Of a stretch of 23,562 nt of DNA, positions 1 to 6,716 are shown piece after piece (positions within the stretch are counted from its first letter, which is position 1; each line of letters opens with the position of its first letter). The translations under genes were made by a program, and so were the position numbers. Source of the stretch: Thermodesulfobacteriota bacterium (GTDB lineage Bacteria; Desulfobacterota; DSM-4660; Desulfatiglandales; Desulfatiglandaceae); contig JANQDY010000128.1 of the NCBI GenBank assembly GCA_028278625.1, positions 1 to 23,562 on the forward strand. The letters are read 5' to 3'. The notes beneath the pieces are model-generated. The model was given only the letters and a program-made list of their open reading frames with translations. It made no database searches and was not told where the DNA came from.

Positions 1-558
1 AACATGGTGGTTGATATTGGCGGTGGAACCACCGAAGTGGCCGTCATTTCCCTTGCGGGCATTGTCTACAGCAAGTCGGTGAGGGTCGGCGGCGACAAAA
101 TGGATGAAGCCATTTTGCAGCACATCAAGCGGAAGTATAACCTCCTGATCGGTATCAGTACCGCTGAAATCATCAAAACAGGCATCGGGAATGCCTATGC
201 GGGGGATACGGTTGAAACCATTGAAGTGAAAGGGCGTGATCTGGTGACGGGCATTCCCAAGATCCTCACCATTGACTCTGATGAAGTGCGACAGGCGATT
301 TCGGAACAGGTTGAGACCATCGTTGAAACCGTTCGCATAGCGCTGGAACAAACGCCTCCCGAGCTTGCCGCCGATATTGTGGATTCGGGAATCGTCCTGG
401 CCGGAGGGGGCGCCTTGCTTCAGAACCTGGACATTCTTCTGAGAGAAGAGACAAAACTGCCGGTGACCATTACGGAGGATCCATTGTCCACGGTGGTGTT
501 GGGATCCGGAAGGGCCCTTGACAATATCAATATGCTGAAAGAGGTGACCATTCGATAA
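1..558 (+). CDS. mreB: Rod shape-determining protein MreB, 3' part (5' end outside window)
   Basis: MreB is the bacterial actin that forms membrane-bound filaments and steers the lateral wall synthesis complex. The reading frame is open from base 1, so the gene starts upstream of the window; about 185 C-terminal residues are present. Visible actin-fold motifs are the phosphate-2 loop DIGGGTTEVAV just after the start of the window and the adenosine motif GIVLAGGGALLQNLD about 50 residues before the end, which is normal spacing for MreB. The frame ends at TAA 556-558. It is followed by mreC, mreD, mrdA and rodA, the standard elongasome order, which supports MreB over other actin-like proteins such as DnaK or FtsA. 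No frameshift or odd residue is seen. Confidence 0.96.
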   Translation, partial: NMVVDIGGGTTEVAVISLAGIVYSKSVRVGGDKMDEAILQHIKRKYNLLIGISTAEIIKTGIGNAYAGDTVETIEVKGRDLVTGIPKILTIDSDEVRQAISEQVETIVETVRIALEQTPPELAADIVDSGIVLAGGGALLQNLDILLREETKLPVTITEDPLSTVVLGSGRALDNINMLKEVTIR

Positions 559-690
559 AATCTCTTATTCCCCCTTTGGCCTTCCATTGCTATAGCCCTT
601 ATTTGGGCCTTGGGCTTCCGAATCGTTAACAAGAAAATCAAGTTAAGCCGTCCTTTAGCGGGTGCGGTTTCATGGGGGCGGAATTAACCA

Positions 691-1545
691 TTGCAGCGTG
701 AAAAACGTTTTCCGAAAATCTGGATCTGGCTGGCCTTCATCTGTTTTGCATTGTTTCTGCTTTCCACCAATGCCAGTCAACGGGGTGGCTGGAACGAGGC
801 GGAACAGCTGGTTGTGGAAGGGGCAACGCCGGTTCAGAGTTTTTTCAAACAGACGGTCAAAATGTTGGTGGACTTGTGGGAAGATTATTTCGATCTGGTT
901 GATGTTCGACAGGAAAACCGGCGTTTGAAACTGGAGTTGGATTCCCTTAAACGGGAGAACAGCCGCTACAGGGAAATGGTGACCACCCAACGGCGATTGT
1001 CCGATCTCCTCAAATTCAAGAATGCGGTCCAGCAGCCCGCTGTTGCCGCTCAGGTCGTAGGCCTGGACCCCTCCGGATGGTTTCAGTCCGTTGTCATTGA
1101 CAAAGGTAAGAAAGCAGGTATCAAACGGGGAATGCCGGTTGTGAACGCGTCAGGTGTTGTGGGGCGAATCGTTTCCGTTTCTCCCAATTACGCGAAGGTC
1201 CTGCTGATTGTTGACCAGAACAGTGCGGTCGATTGCCTGGTGCAGCGGTCTCGCGATCGAGGGATGGTGAAGGGCCAGTCGGCTCAGGTTTGCCGACTCG
1301 ACTATATGGTCAAATCCGGCGACGCGAAAGAGGGAGATGTGGTCATCACATCGGGATTGGGTCAGGTATTTCCAAAAGGGCTTCCCATAGGCATCATCAG
1401 CAATGTGAAAGAAGGGGAAGGAACACTCTTTAAAGAGATCGAAGTAACGCCGGCCGTGGATTTTTCCAAGCTGGAGGAGGTCCTGGTTGTCTTACGAATA
1501 CCGAGCGAAGAACAAAAAAAGCTGTCAGAGCCCTCCATGAACTGA
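691..1545 (+). CDS. mreC: Rod shape-determining protein MreC
   Basis: MreC is the periplasmic, inner-membrane-anchored scaffold of the elongasome; it binds PBP2 and activates PBP2-RodA. The 284-residue protein has a short basic N-terminus, one membrane helix at about residues 11-27, a coiled coil at about 68-108 rich in Glu/Arg/Leu, and then a beta-rich domain with the glycine-containing pattern GLDPSGWFQSVVIDKG and ITSGLGQVFPKGLPIG typical of MreC. The start is TTG 691: an in-frame TAA lies at 685-687, there is no in-frame ATG before the membrane helix, and a GGGGGCGG run at 674-681 may serve as ribosome binding site. The 132-base gap after mreB is the largest inside this cluster and could hold a promoter, but I see no convincing one. 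Confidence 0.93.
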   Translation: MQREKRFPKIWIWLAFICFALFLLSTNASQRGGWNEAEQLVVEGATPVQSFFKQTVKMLVDLWEDYFDLVDVRQENRRLKLELDSLKRENSRYREMVTTQRRLSDLLKFKNAVQQPAVAAQVVGLDPSGWFQSVVIDKGKKAGIKRGMPVVNASGVVGRIVSVSPNYAKVLLIVDQNSAVDCLVQRSRDRGMVKGQSAQVCRLDYMVKSGDAKEGDVVITSGLGQVFPKGLPIGIISNVKEGEGTLFKEIEVTPAVDFSKLEEVLVVLRIPSEEQKKLSEPSMN

Positions 1546-1568
1546 TGGCGTCATGAGGTTAATGGAAC

Positions 1569-1575
1569 GAGGAGG
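1569..1575 (+). promoter_or_regulatory. Strong Shine-Dalgarno-like GAGGAGG upstream of mreD
   Basis: This purine run is the best ribosome-binding match near the mreD start, yet it lies 26 bases before the ATG at 1602. It is 8 bases before an in-frame ATT at 1584. It therefore either drives a non-standard start or is too far upstream to be ideal. Confidence 0.45.
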
Positions 1576-1601
1576 ACGTCGCCATTAAAGCTTCAGGAAA
1601 G

Positions 1602-2129
1602 ATGCCAATAGGCTTTTATGTGTGTGCATGGGTAGGCGGCGGAATTGCAACCCTTCTGACGGGTATCTGGAGTGATCCCTGGGGATTGGATTTCTTTGAC
1701 CTCGATTTTCTGACCATTCTGACGGCATATCTCTTTGTGGCGTTCGGTCAAATGGGGGCGGGCATTTTCGCTCTGGGTCAGGGTTTTCTGATAGATGTTT
1801 TTTCGGGCGGACACCATGGACTCTTTTCCGCCGCCTGCATCAGCGTTTTTTTTGTGATTCTTGTGGGATCCCGGTTTTTTAATCTATTGAACCCGAAAGG
1901 GCAGATGATCATTGTTTCAGTTTCGGTCCTGCTGAAAAACGCCGTGCTGTTGATCCTACTTCGTACCTTTTCACAGGATATCTTTTACTCAAGAGCATTT
2001 CTCATGGAATCCTTTTTCTCCATCGGCGTTACCGGATTGTCCGCGCCACTCTTTTTTCAATTATTCAATCATTTAAGAGGTATTTCCGGAAGAGTGACCG
2101 AAGGACCTTCAAAAGGTGAGGTACTTTGA
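1602..2129 (+). CDS. mreD: Rod shape-determining protein MreD
   Basis: MreD is the small polytopic membrane partner of MreC. The 175-residue protein is almost wholly hydrophobic with about five membrane segments and contains the semi-conserved G-x-x-I-D-V-F-S-G-G-x-x-G segment near residues 62-75 that is typical of MreD. The family is usually 160-190 residues. The conventional start is ATG 1602, but its AGGA motif (1595-1598) lies only 3 bases away. A much better GAGGAGG sits at 1569-1575, correctly spaced for an in-frame ATT codon at 1584, so a rare ATT start adding six residues is possible. The stop codon overlaps the TTG start of mrdA in the four bases TTGA (2126-2129), implying coupled translation. 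Confidence 0.87.
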   Translation: MPIGFYVCAWVGGGIATLLTGIWSDPWGLDFFDLDFLTILTAYLFVAFGQMGAGIFALGQGFLIDVFSGGHHGLFSAACISVFFVILVGSRFFNLLNPKGQMIIVSVSVLLKNAVLLILLRTFSQDIFYSRAFLMESFFSIGVTGLSAPLFFQLFNHLRGISGRVTEGPSKGEVL

Positions 2130-3964
2130 AAGCGTCTAATTTTGACCCCGTTTCTCAGGATCTTTTTGCAAAACAGCTGAAAATCGCCATGATATTCGTT
2201 TTGGTGGTTTTTTGCATCCTTCTGCTCCGATTGTGGGTTTTGCAGATCGTAAACGGATCCGTCTATCGGGCCAAAAGTGAAAACAACCGGATACGGCTTC
2301 AAAGTTTGCCGTCTTTTAGGGGCGTCATCAGGGACCGTAGCGGAAAAATTCTGGTGGATAGTAGACCGTCCTACGATCTTTGCGTCATTCCGGAAGAGGT
2401 CCGCGATACCGAAACGCTGCTCAATGGGCTGGCGCCCTTGGGGGATTTCGACCTGTCCAACATGAGAGAAAAGATGAGAGAGGCTACCAGCGGATATCCA
2501 TTCAAGCCGGTCATTTTGAAAAGAGATATTTCCCGTGGGGAACTGGCCATGTTGGAGACCCGCCGATTCGATCTGCCGGGCGTCATGATTAAAGTACGGC
2601 CCCAAAGACACTATACTTACGGCACTCTGGCGGCGCACCTGCTGGGGTACTTGGGTGAAATCAGCGAGAAACAGTTGAAGAGTGGGCAATTTCCCGATAC
2701 CAGACCCGGGGATTTGATCGGTAAAACGGGAATCGAGAGGAAGTGGCAGAAATCGCTCAACGGGGAACGCGGTGGAGAGCAGGTGGAGGTGGACGCGGCG
2801 GGGCGAAGGATCAAGGTCATATCACAAAGGCCGGCCGTTTCGGGGGCGGATGTTTGTTTGACCATCAATCGTGAATTACAGATGCTTGCCGAAAGAGCCC
2901 TCGATGGAAAGCATGGAGCCGTGGTGGCGATGGACCCCAGAAACGGGCAGATTCTGGCGCTGGCAAGCAGCCCCACTTTCGATCCCAATCTCTTCATTAC
3001 CGGGTTCGGGAAAGAGGCCTGGCAGGCCATGGTTTCATCCAGTGATTATCCCCTTCACAACAGGGCTCTCACGGGACAATATCCCCCTGGCAGCGTGTTT
3101 AAGATCGTGGTAGCCCTGGCAGCTCTCCAGGAAGGGGTTATTACGCCCCACGAAACCTTTTTCTGCAACGGTGAATACTCCCTCGGCAGAGGGAAATATC
3201 GGTGCTGGAAACGATGGGGGCATGGCAAAGTGGATCTTAATCGGGCACTGGTGGAGTCCTGTGATGTCTATTTCTACCATGTGGGCATGCGGCTTGGAGT
3301 GGACAGGATTGCCCGCTATGCGCGCAAGCTCGGCTTGGGACGGAAAACCGGACTTAATCTGGGACATGAGAAGAGCGGTCTCATTCCCACGGCAGAGTGG
3401 AAACGGAAACGGTGGGGCGTTCCCTGGCAAGGTGGCGAAACCGTTTCCACGGCCATCGGGCAGAGTTTTGTGCTGGTGACCCCCCTGCAGGTGGCCACCT
3501 TTGCCTCGGCTGTTTTTAACGGCGGTCACGTTTACAGGCCACAGTTGACCCAGTGGGTCAGAAAAGCCGGGGGTGAGACCGTTTTTGAATTCAAGCCCCA
3601 GTTGGTCGGGGATGTGGGGGTCAAACCCGCATATCTCGAACTGGTGAAAAAGGCGCTTACCGGTGTCGTTAACCATCAACGGGGCACCGGAACCAAAGCA
3701 AAGCTCCCTGATATTAAGGTGGCGGGAAAGACGGGGACCGCCCAAGTGGTGAACCTCAAGAAGGAAAAGGATGCAAAAGCCAAAGGGGAGGAGGTTCCCT
3801 GGAAGTATCGTGACCACGCCTGGTTCGTTGCGGTGGCACCGGCGGATGCGCCCAGGATTACCGTGGCCGTATTGGTCGAGCACGGCGGGCACGGCGGAAG
3901 TGCCGCCGCCCCCATTGCCAAAACACTCATTGAGGCCTACCTTCGTGTACCCATTGATTCGTGA
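2126..3964 (+). CDS. mrdA: Peptidoglycan D,D-transpeptidase PBP2 (MrdA)
   Basis: PBP2 is the class B penicillin-binding protein that crosslinks the lateral wall and pairs with the glycosyltransferase RodA. The 612-residue protein has a membrane anchor at about residues 19-41, a PBP dimer domain (signature RGVIRDRSGKIL near residue 60) and a transpeptidase domain. The catalytic motifs are all present: S323-V-F-K326 (SxxK, nucleophile Ser323), S378-C-D380 (SxD in place of SxN, usual for PBP2), and K535-T-G-T. The region CWKRWGHGKVDL before the second motif is also typical of PBP2 rather than PBP3. It begins with TTG inside TTGA, overlapping the mreD stop, behind AGGTGAGG at 2114-2121. Length and motifs look intact. 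Confidence 0.95.
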   Translation: MKASNFDPVSQDLFAKQLKIAMIFVLVVFCILLLRLWVLQIVNGSVYRAKSENNRIRLQSLPSFRGVIRDRSGKILVDSRPSYDLCVIPEEVRDTETLLNGLAPLGDFDLSNMREKMREATSGYPFKPVILKRDISRGELAMLETRRFDLPGVMIKVRPQRHYTYGTLAAHLLGYLGEISEKQLKSGQFPDTRPGDLIGKTGIERKWQKSLNGERGGEQVEVDAAGRRIKVISQRPAVSGADVCLTINRELQMLAERALDGKHGAVVAMDPRNGQILALASSPTFDPNLFITGFGKEAWQAMVSSSDYPLHNRALTGQYPPGSVFKIVVALAALQEGVITPHETFFCNGEYSLGRGKYRCWKRWGHGKVDLNRALVESCDVYFYHVGMRLGVDRIARYARKLGLGRKTGLNLGHEKSGLIPTAEWKRKRWGVPWQGGETVSTAIGQSFVLVTPLQVATFASAVFNGGHVYRPQLTQWVRKAGGETVFEFKPQLVGDVGVKPAYLELVKKALTGVVNHQRGTGTKAKLPDIKVAGKTGTAQVVNLKKEKDAKAKGEEVPWKYRDHAWFVAVAPADAPRITVAVLVEHGGHGGSAAAPIAKTLIEAYLRVPIDS

Positions 3965-4033
3965 TTTAGGAGCATATGGGGGACGGTGGAGATTTGTCAA
4001 TAGCGACCTGTTTTACTGGATGTCTGCCGGGAT

Positions 4034-5137
4034 ATGCTTGACCGAAGATTGATTCAGAATTTTGACTGGGTCTTGTTGCTGCTGTTGTTGCTGTTGGGCG
4101 GCATCAGCATCCTTAATCTCTACAGCGCAACTTTTGCCATTCGTGACGTGGGCGGTTCGCGGATCTTTATGAAACAGTTCTATTGGTTTGTCATCGGTTT
4201 TAGTGTCTTCCTGGGGATGATTACCTTTAACTATTACTATCTCGAACGTTTGGCATACCCGGCATACTTCTTTTCAGTGGCGCTGTTGGTTATCGTTCTG
4301 ATGGTCGGAAAAGTCATGTCGGGTTCCCAGCGGTGGCTGAGTCTCGGCCCCTTTGTTTTTCAACCCTCTGAGCTTGCGAAAATCTCCATGGTGCTGGTGC
4401 TGGCCAAGTTTTTCAGTGATCGGGGGGGTGTTGAGGAATACCGCTTGAGGGATCTTTGGCAGCCCTTTCTTCTAATTCTGGTGCCTTGCGGGCTGATTTT
4501 AAAGGAACCGGACCTTGGTACGGCATTGTTTTTGGGAATGGTGTCGCTGTCAATGATTCTGATGGTGAGGGTCAATCGAAGATCCATGTTGATTTTTCTG
4601 GGGTGTTGTGTCCTGGCCGCTCCGGTGATCTGGTTCGGGATGAAGGATTACCAGCAACAGCGTATCCTGACGTTTTTGCGTCCCAACACCGAGCCCTTGG
4701 GTGCCGGATACCATATCAATCAATCCAAAATCGCCATCGGATCAGGCCAGTTCTGGGGCAAGGGATACCTGAAAGGGACCCAGACCCGCCTGCATTTCCT
4801 GCCTGAACAGCACACTGATTTCGCTTTTTCGGTGCTGGCGGAAGAATGGGGACTGGTCGGTGTTTCGGTTCTCCTATTATTGTACCTCTTTTTGATACTT
4901 TGGGGGCTAAAGATCTCTAAGGAATCCAAGGACAGGTTTGGCGCCATCCTTGCCGTCGGTATCGTGGCCATCGTTTTCTGGCAGGTGGTCATCAATGTGG
5001 GAATGGTGACCGGCCTTCTGCCGGTTGTCGGCATTCCGCTACTGCTTTTCAGCTATGGCGGATCTTCCCTGATTTCCACCATGGCGGCCATGGGCCTTTT
5101 GATGAATATCAGCATGCGGCGATTCATGTTTCAATGA
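4034..5137 (+). CDS. rodA: Peptidoglycan glycosyltransferase RodA (SEDS family)
   Basis: RodA polymerises lipid II into glycan strands during elongation, in complex with PBP2. The 367-residue protein is highly hydrophobic with about ten membrane segments. SEDS signatures are visible: RWLSLGPFVFQPSELAKI near residue 100, EPDLGTA with the conserved catalytic Asp160, and the C-terminal GLLPVVGIPLLLFSYGGSS. The position directly after mrdA distinguishes it from FtsW. The start ATG 4034 gives the usual short N-terminus (MLDRRLIQNFDW) but has only a weak GGGA upstream; 69 bases separate it from mrdA. It is the last gene of the mre/mrd cluster; no hairpin-plus-T-run terminator is evident after it. 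Confidence 0.94.
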   Translation: MLDRRLIQNFDWVLLLLLLLLGGISILNLYSATFAIRDVGGSRIFMKQFYWFVIGFSVFLGMITFNYYYLERLAYPAYFFSVALLVIVLMVGKVMSGSQRWLSLGPFVFQPSELAKISMVLVLAKFFSDRGGVEEYRLRDLWQPFLLILVPCGLILKEPDLGTALFLGMVSLSMILMVRVNRRSMLIFLGCCVLAAPVIWFGMKDYQQQRILTFLRPNTEPLGAGYHINQSKIAIGSGQFWGKGYLKGTQTRLHFLPEQHTDFAFSVLAEEWGLVGVSVLLLLYLFLILWGLKISKESKDRFGAILAVGIVAIVFWQVVINVGMVTGLLPVVGIPLLLFSYGGSSLISTMAAMGLLMNISMRRFMFQ

Positions 5138-5296
5138 AAAGGGTTGCTTATTAACGAAAAGCGCTTACCTTTTGCTTCCGTTTTATGAAAGAGGCGCACG
5201 ATATAAAGCCCCTTGCATTTTTTGGCTACCATGGAAAGCCTCTCTTTGATATACTGAAACACTTTGTCGCCGTTTTTTTGGGAGTAATCATAAAAG

Positions 5297-5713
5297 ATGT
5301 CTGTAACACACTGTCAGATCTTTAAGAGCACCACCAGCGGGACGGATATCATCGATATCACGCGGGAAGTTCAGTCTGAGATCGAAAAATCCCGGGTAAG
5401 GAACGGGGCCGTGACACTCTTTGTATCGGGGTCCACCGGTGCTCTCACCACCATTGAATTCGAAACCGGCGTGGTCAATGATTTGAAGAAAGCCATAAAC
5501 AGAATGGCGCCAAAAGATATCTATTACGAACACAATGAGCGCTGGGGAGACGGAAACGGCTATTCCCATGTTCGTGCGGCGATTTTCGGGGCGTCTCTTC
5601 ACATTCCCGTGGTTGACGGTCGAATGACACTGGGGACGTGGCAACAGATCGTGCTCCTTGATTTTGACAACAGGCCCCGAAAGAGGCGGATTGAGGTTCA
5701 GATACTTGCATAA
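5297..5713 (+). CDS. YjbQ family protein (UPF0047, secondary thiamine-phosphate synthase type)
   Basis: This 138-residue protein belongs to the YjbQ/UPF0047 family, small trimeric proteins for which E. coli YjbQ has a weak thiamine-phosphate synthase activity; the true role is not settled. Family marks are VSGSTGALTTIEFE near residue 40, the motif NGYSHVRAAIFG near residue 85 and the very conserved LGTWQQIVLLDFDNRPR near residue 115. Length is typical. ATG 5297 is preceded by GGGAG 12 bases upstream, a rather long spacing. It follows a 159-base gap after rodA and probably starts a new transcription unit continuing into phoH. No thiamine genes are nearby, so the context does not support a thiamine role. 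Confidence 0.88.
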   Translation: MSVTHCQIFKSTTSGTDIIDITREVQSEIEKSRVRNGAVTLFVSGSTGALTTIEFETGVVNDLKKAINRMAPKDIYYEHNERWGDGNGYSHVRAAIFGASLHIPVVDGRMTLGTWQQIVLLDFDNRPRKRRIEVQILA

Positions 5714-5732
5714 GTCACCCTCCAAAAAAAAG

Positions 5733-6701
5733 ATGCCATCCGTCAGCAAGAAAATCAGTTTTCCGGACAATGAATTGTTGCGATCCCTCTGTGGGGAGCA
5801 GAACGCCCATTTGAGCCTCATCGAAAAAAAAGTCGGCGTGTCGGTGAACCAAAGGGGTAATGTGCTGACACTCCGGGGCGGTGACTGGGAAGTGGATCTT
5901 GCCGAAAGAGCCCTTTCACAGCTATATGATCTGTTGGAGTCCGGATATCCGCTCTATAAGAATGATGTCGCTCATGCGGTCAGAATATTGAGCGGTGATC
6001 GGTCGGTCGATTTGAAGAAGATCTTCAAAGATGAAGTGTACATCACTTCCCAGAAAAAAATTATCACCCCCAAGACCGTCAACCAGAAAAAATACATCGA
6101 CAGTGTCAAAAAATATGATATCGTATTCGGAATCGGGCCCGCGGGAACGGGAAAGACATATCTTGCCATGGCCATGGCCGTGGCGGCGCTCATTCGAAAA
6201 GACTGCAATCGCATCATACTGACGCGCCCTGCTGTGGAAGCCGGGGAACGCCTGGGGTTCTTGCCGGGCGACCTATATGAGAAGGTGAATCCCTACCTGC
6301 GGCCCCTTTACGATGCGCTCCATGACATGATGCCCTTTGAAAACGCCTCGGAACTGCTGGAAAAAGGGGTGATCGAGGTAGCGCCGCTGGCATTCATGAG
6401 GGGACGGACACTGAATGACTCGTTTGTTATCCTGGATGAAGCACAGAACGCAACACCCGAACAGATGAAGATGTTTCTGACACGCCTCGGTTTCAGCTCC
6501 AAGGCGGTCATTACCGGAGATATCACCCAGACCGATCTGCCAAGAGGTCAGGTATCGGGCCTTATTGAAGCCTCCCATACGCTTTCGGAGATCAAGGGCA
6601 TTCGGTTTGTCCATTTTTCCAGGGAAGATGTGATCCGACATCCGTTGGTGCAACAGATCATCGATGCCTACGAGAAGCTGGAAAAAGAGCGGAAGACCTA
6701 A
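5733..6701 (+). CDS. PhoH family ATPase (PhoH-like / YbeZ)
   Basis: PhoH/YbeZ proteins are cytoplasmic ATPases with a helicase-like P-loop fold, linked to RNA metabolism through their constant neighbour YbeY. With ATG 5733 the protein has 322 residues, normal for the family. Walker A is GPAGTGKT at residues 135-142 and Walker B is FVILDEAQ with Asp235-Glu236; TGDITQTDLP and the arginine-containing RPAVEAGERLGFLPGD are further family signatures. The N-terminal 110 residues resemble the usual KH-like PhoH leader. The frame could begin upstream at TTG 5658 inside yjbQ, but that adds an unconserved-looking stretch, so I chose ATG 5733, although no clear Shine-Dalgarno precedes it. The gene pairs with the HD hydrolase and ybeY downstream. 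Confidence 0.92.
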   Translation: MPSVSKKISFPDNELLRSLCGEQNAHLSLIEKKVGVSVNQRGNVLTLRGGDWEVDLAERALSQLYDLLESGYPLYKNDVAHAVRILSGDRSVDLKKIFKDEVYITSQKKIITPKTVNQKKYIDSVKKYDIVFGIGPAGTGKTYLAMAMAVAALIRKDCNRIILTRPAVEAGERLGFLPGDLYEKVNPYLRPLYDALHDMMPFENASELLEKGVIEVAPLAFMRGRTLNDSFVILDEAQNATPEQMKMFLTRLGFSSKAVITGDITQTDLPRGQVSGLIEASHTLSEIKGIRFVHFSREDVIRHPLVQQIIDAYEKLEKERKT

Positions 6702-6716
6702 AGGAGCCACGCTTCC

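Noticed and set aside
595..608. Short hairpin GCCC-TTATTT-GGGC after mreB
   Set aside because: It is only four base pairs with no T-run, so too weak to call a terminator.
3035..4000. 321-codon open frame on the minus strand opposite mrdA
   Set aside because: It is the mirror of a motif-confirmed transpeptidase domain and shows no recognisable protein features.
5138..5296. Terminator or promoter between rodA and yjbQ
   Set aside because: There are TATAAA- and TATACT-like hexamers (5202-5207 and 5250-5255) and an AAGCGCTT palindrome, but no matching -35 or GC-rich stem with T-run.
5185..5325. 46-residue frame between rodA and yjbQ
   Set aside because: It has no ribosome binding site and overlaps the yjbQ start; I found no sign that it is coding.
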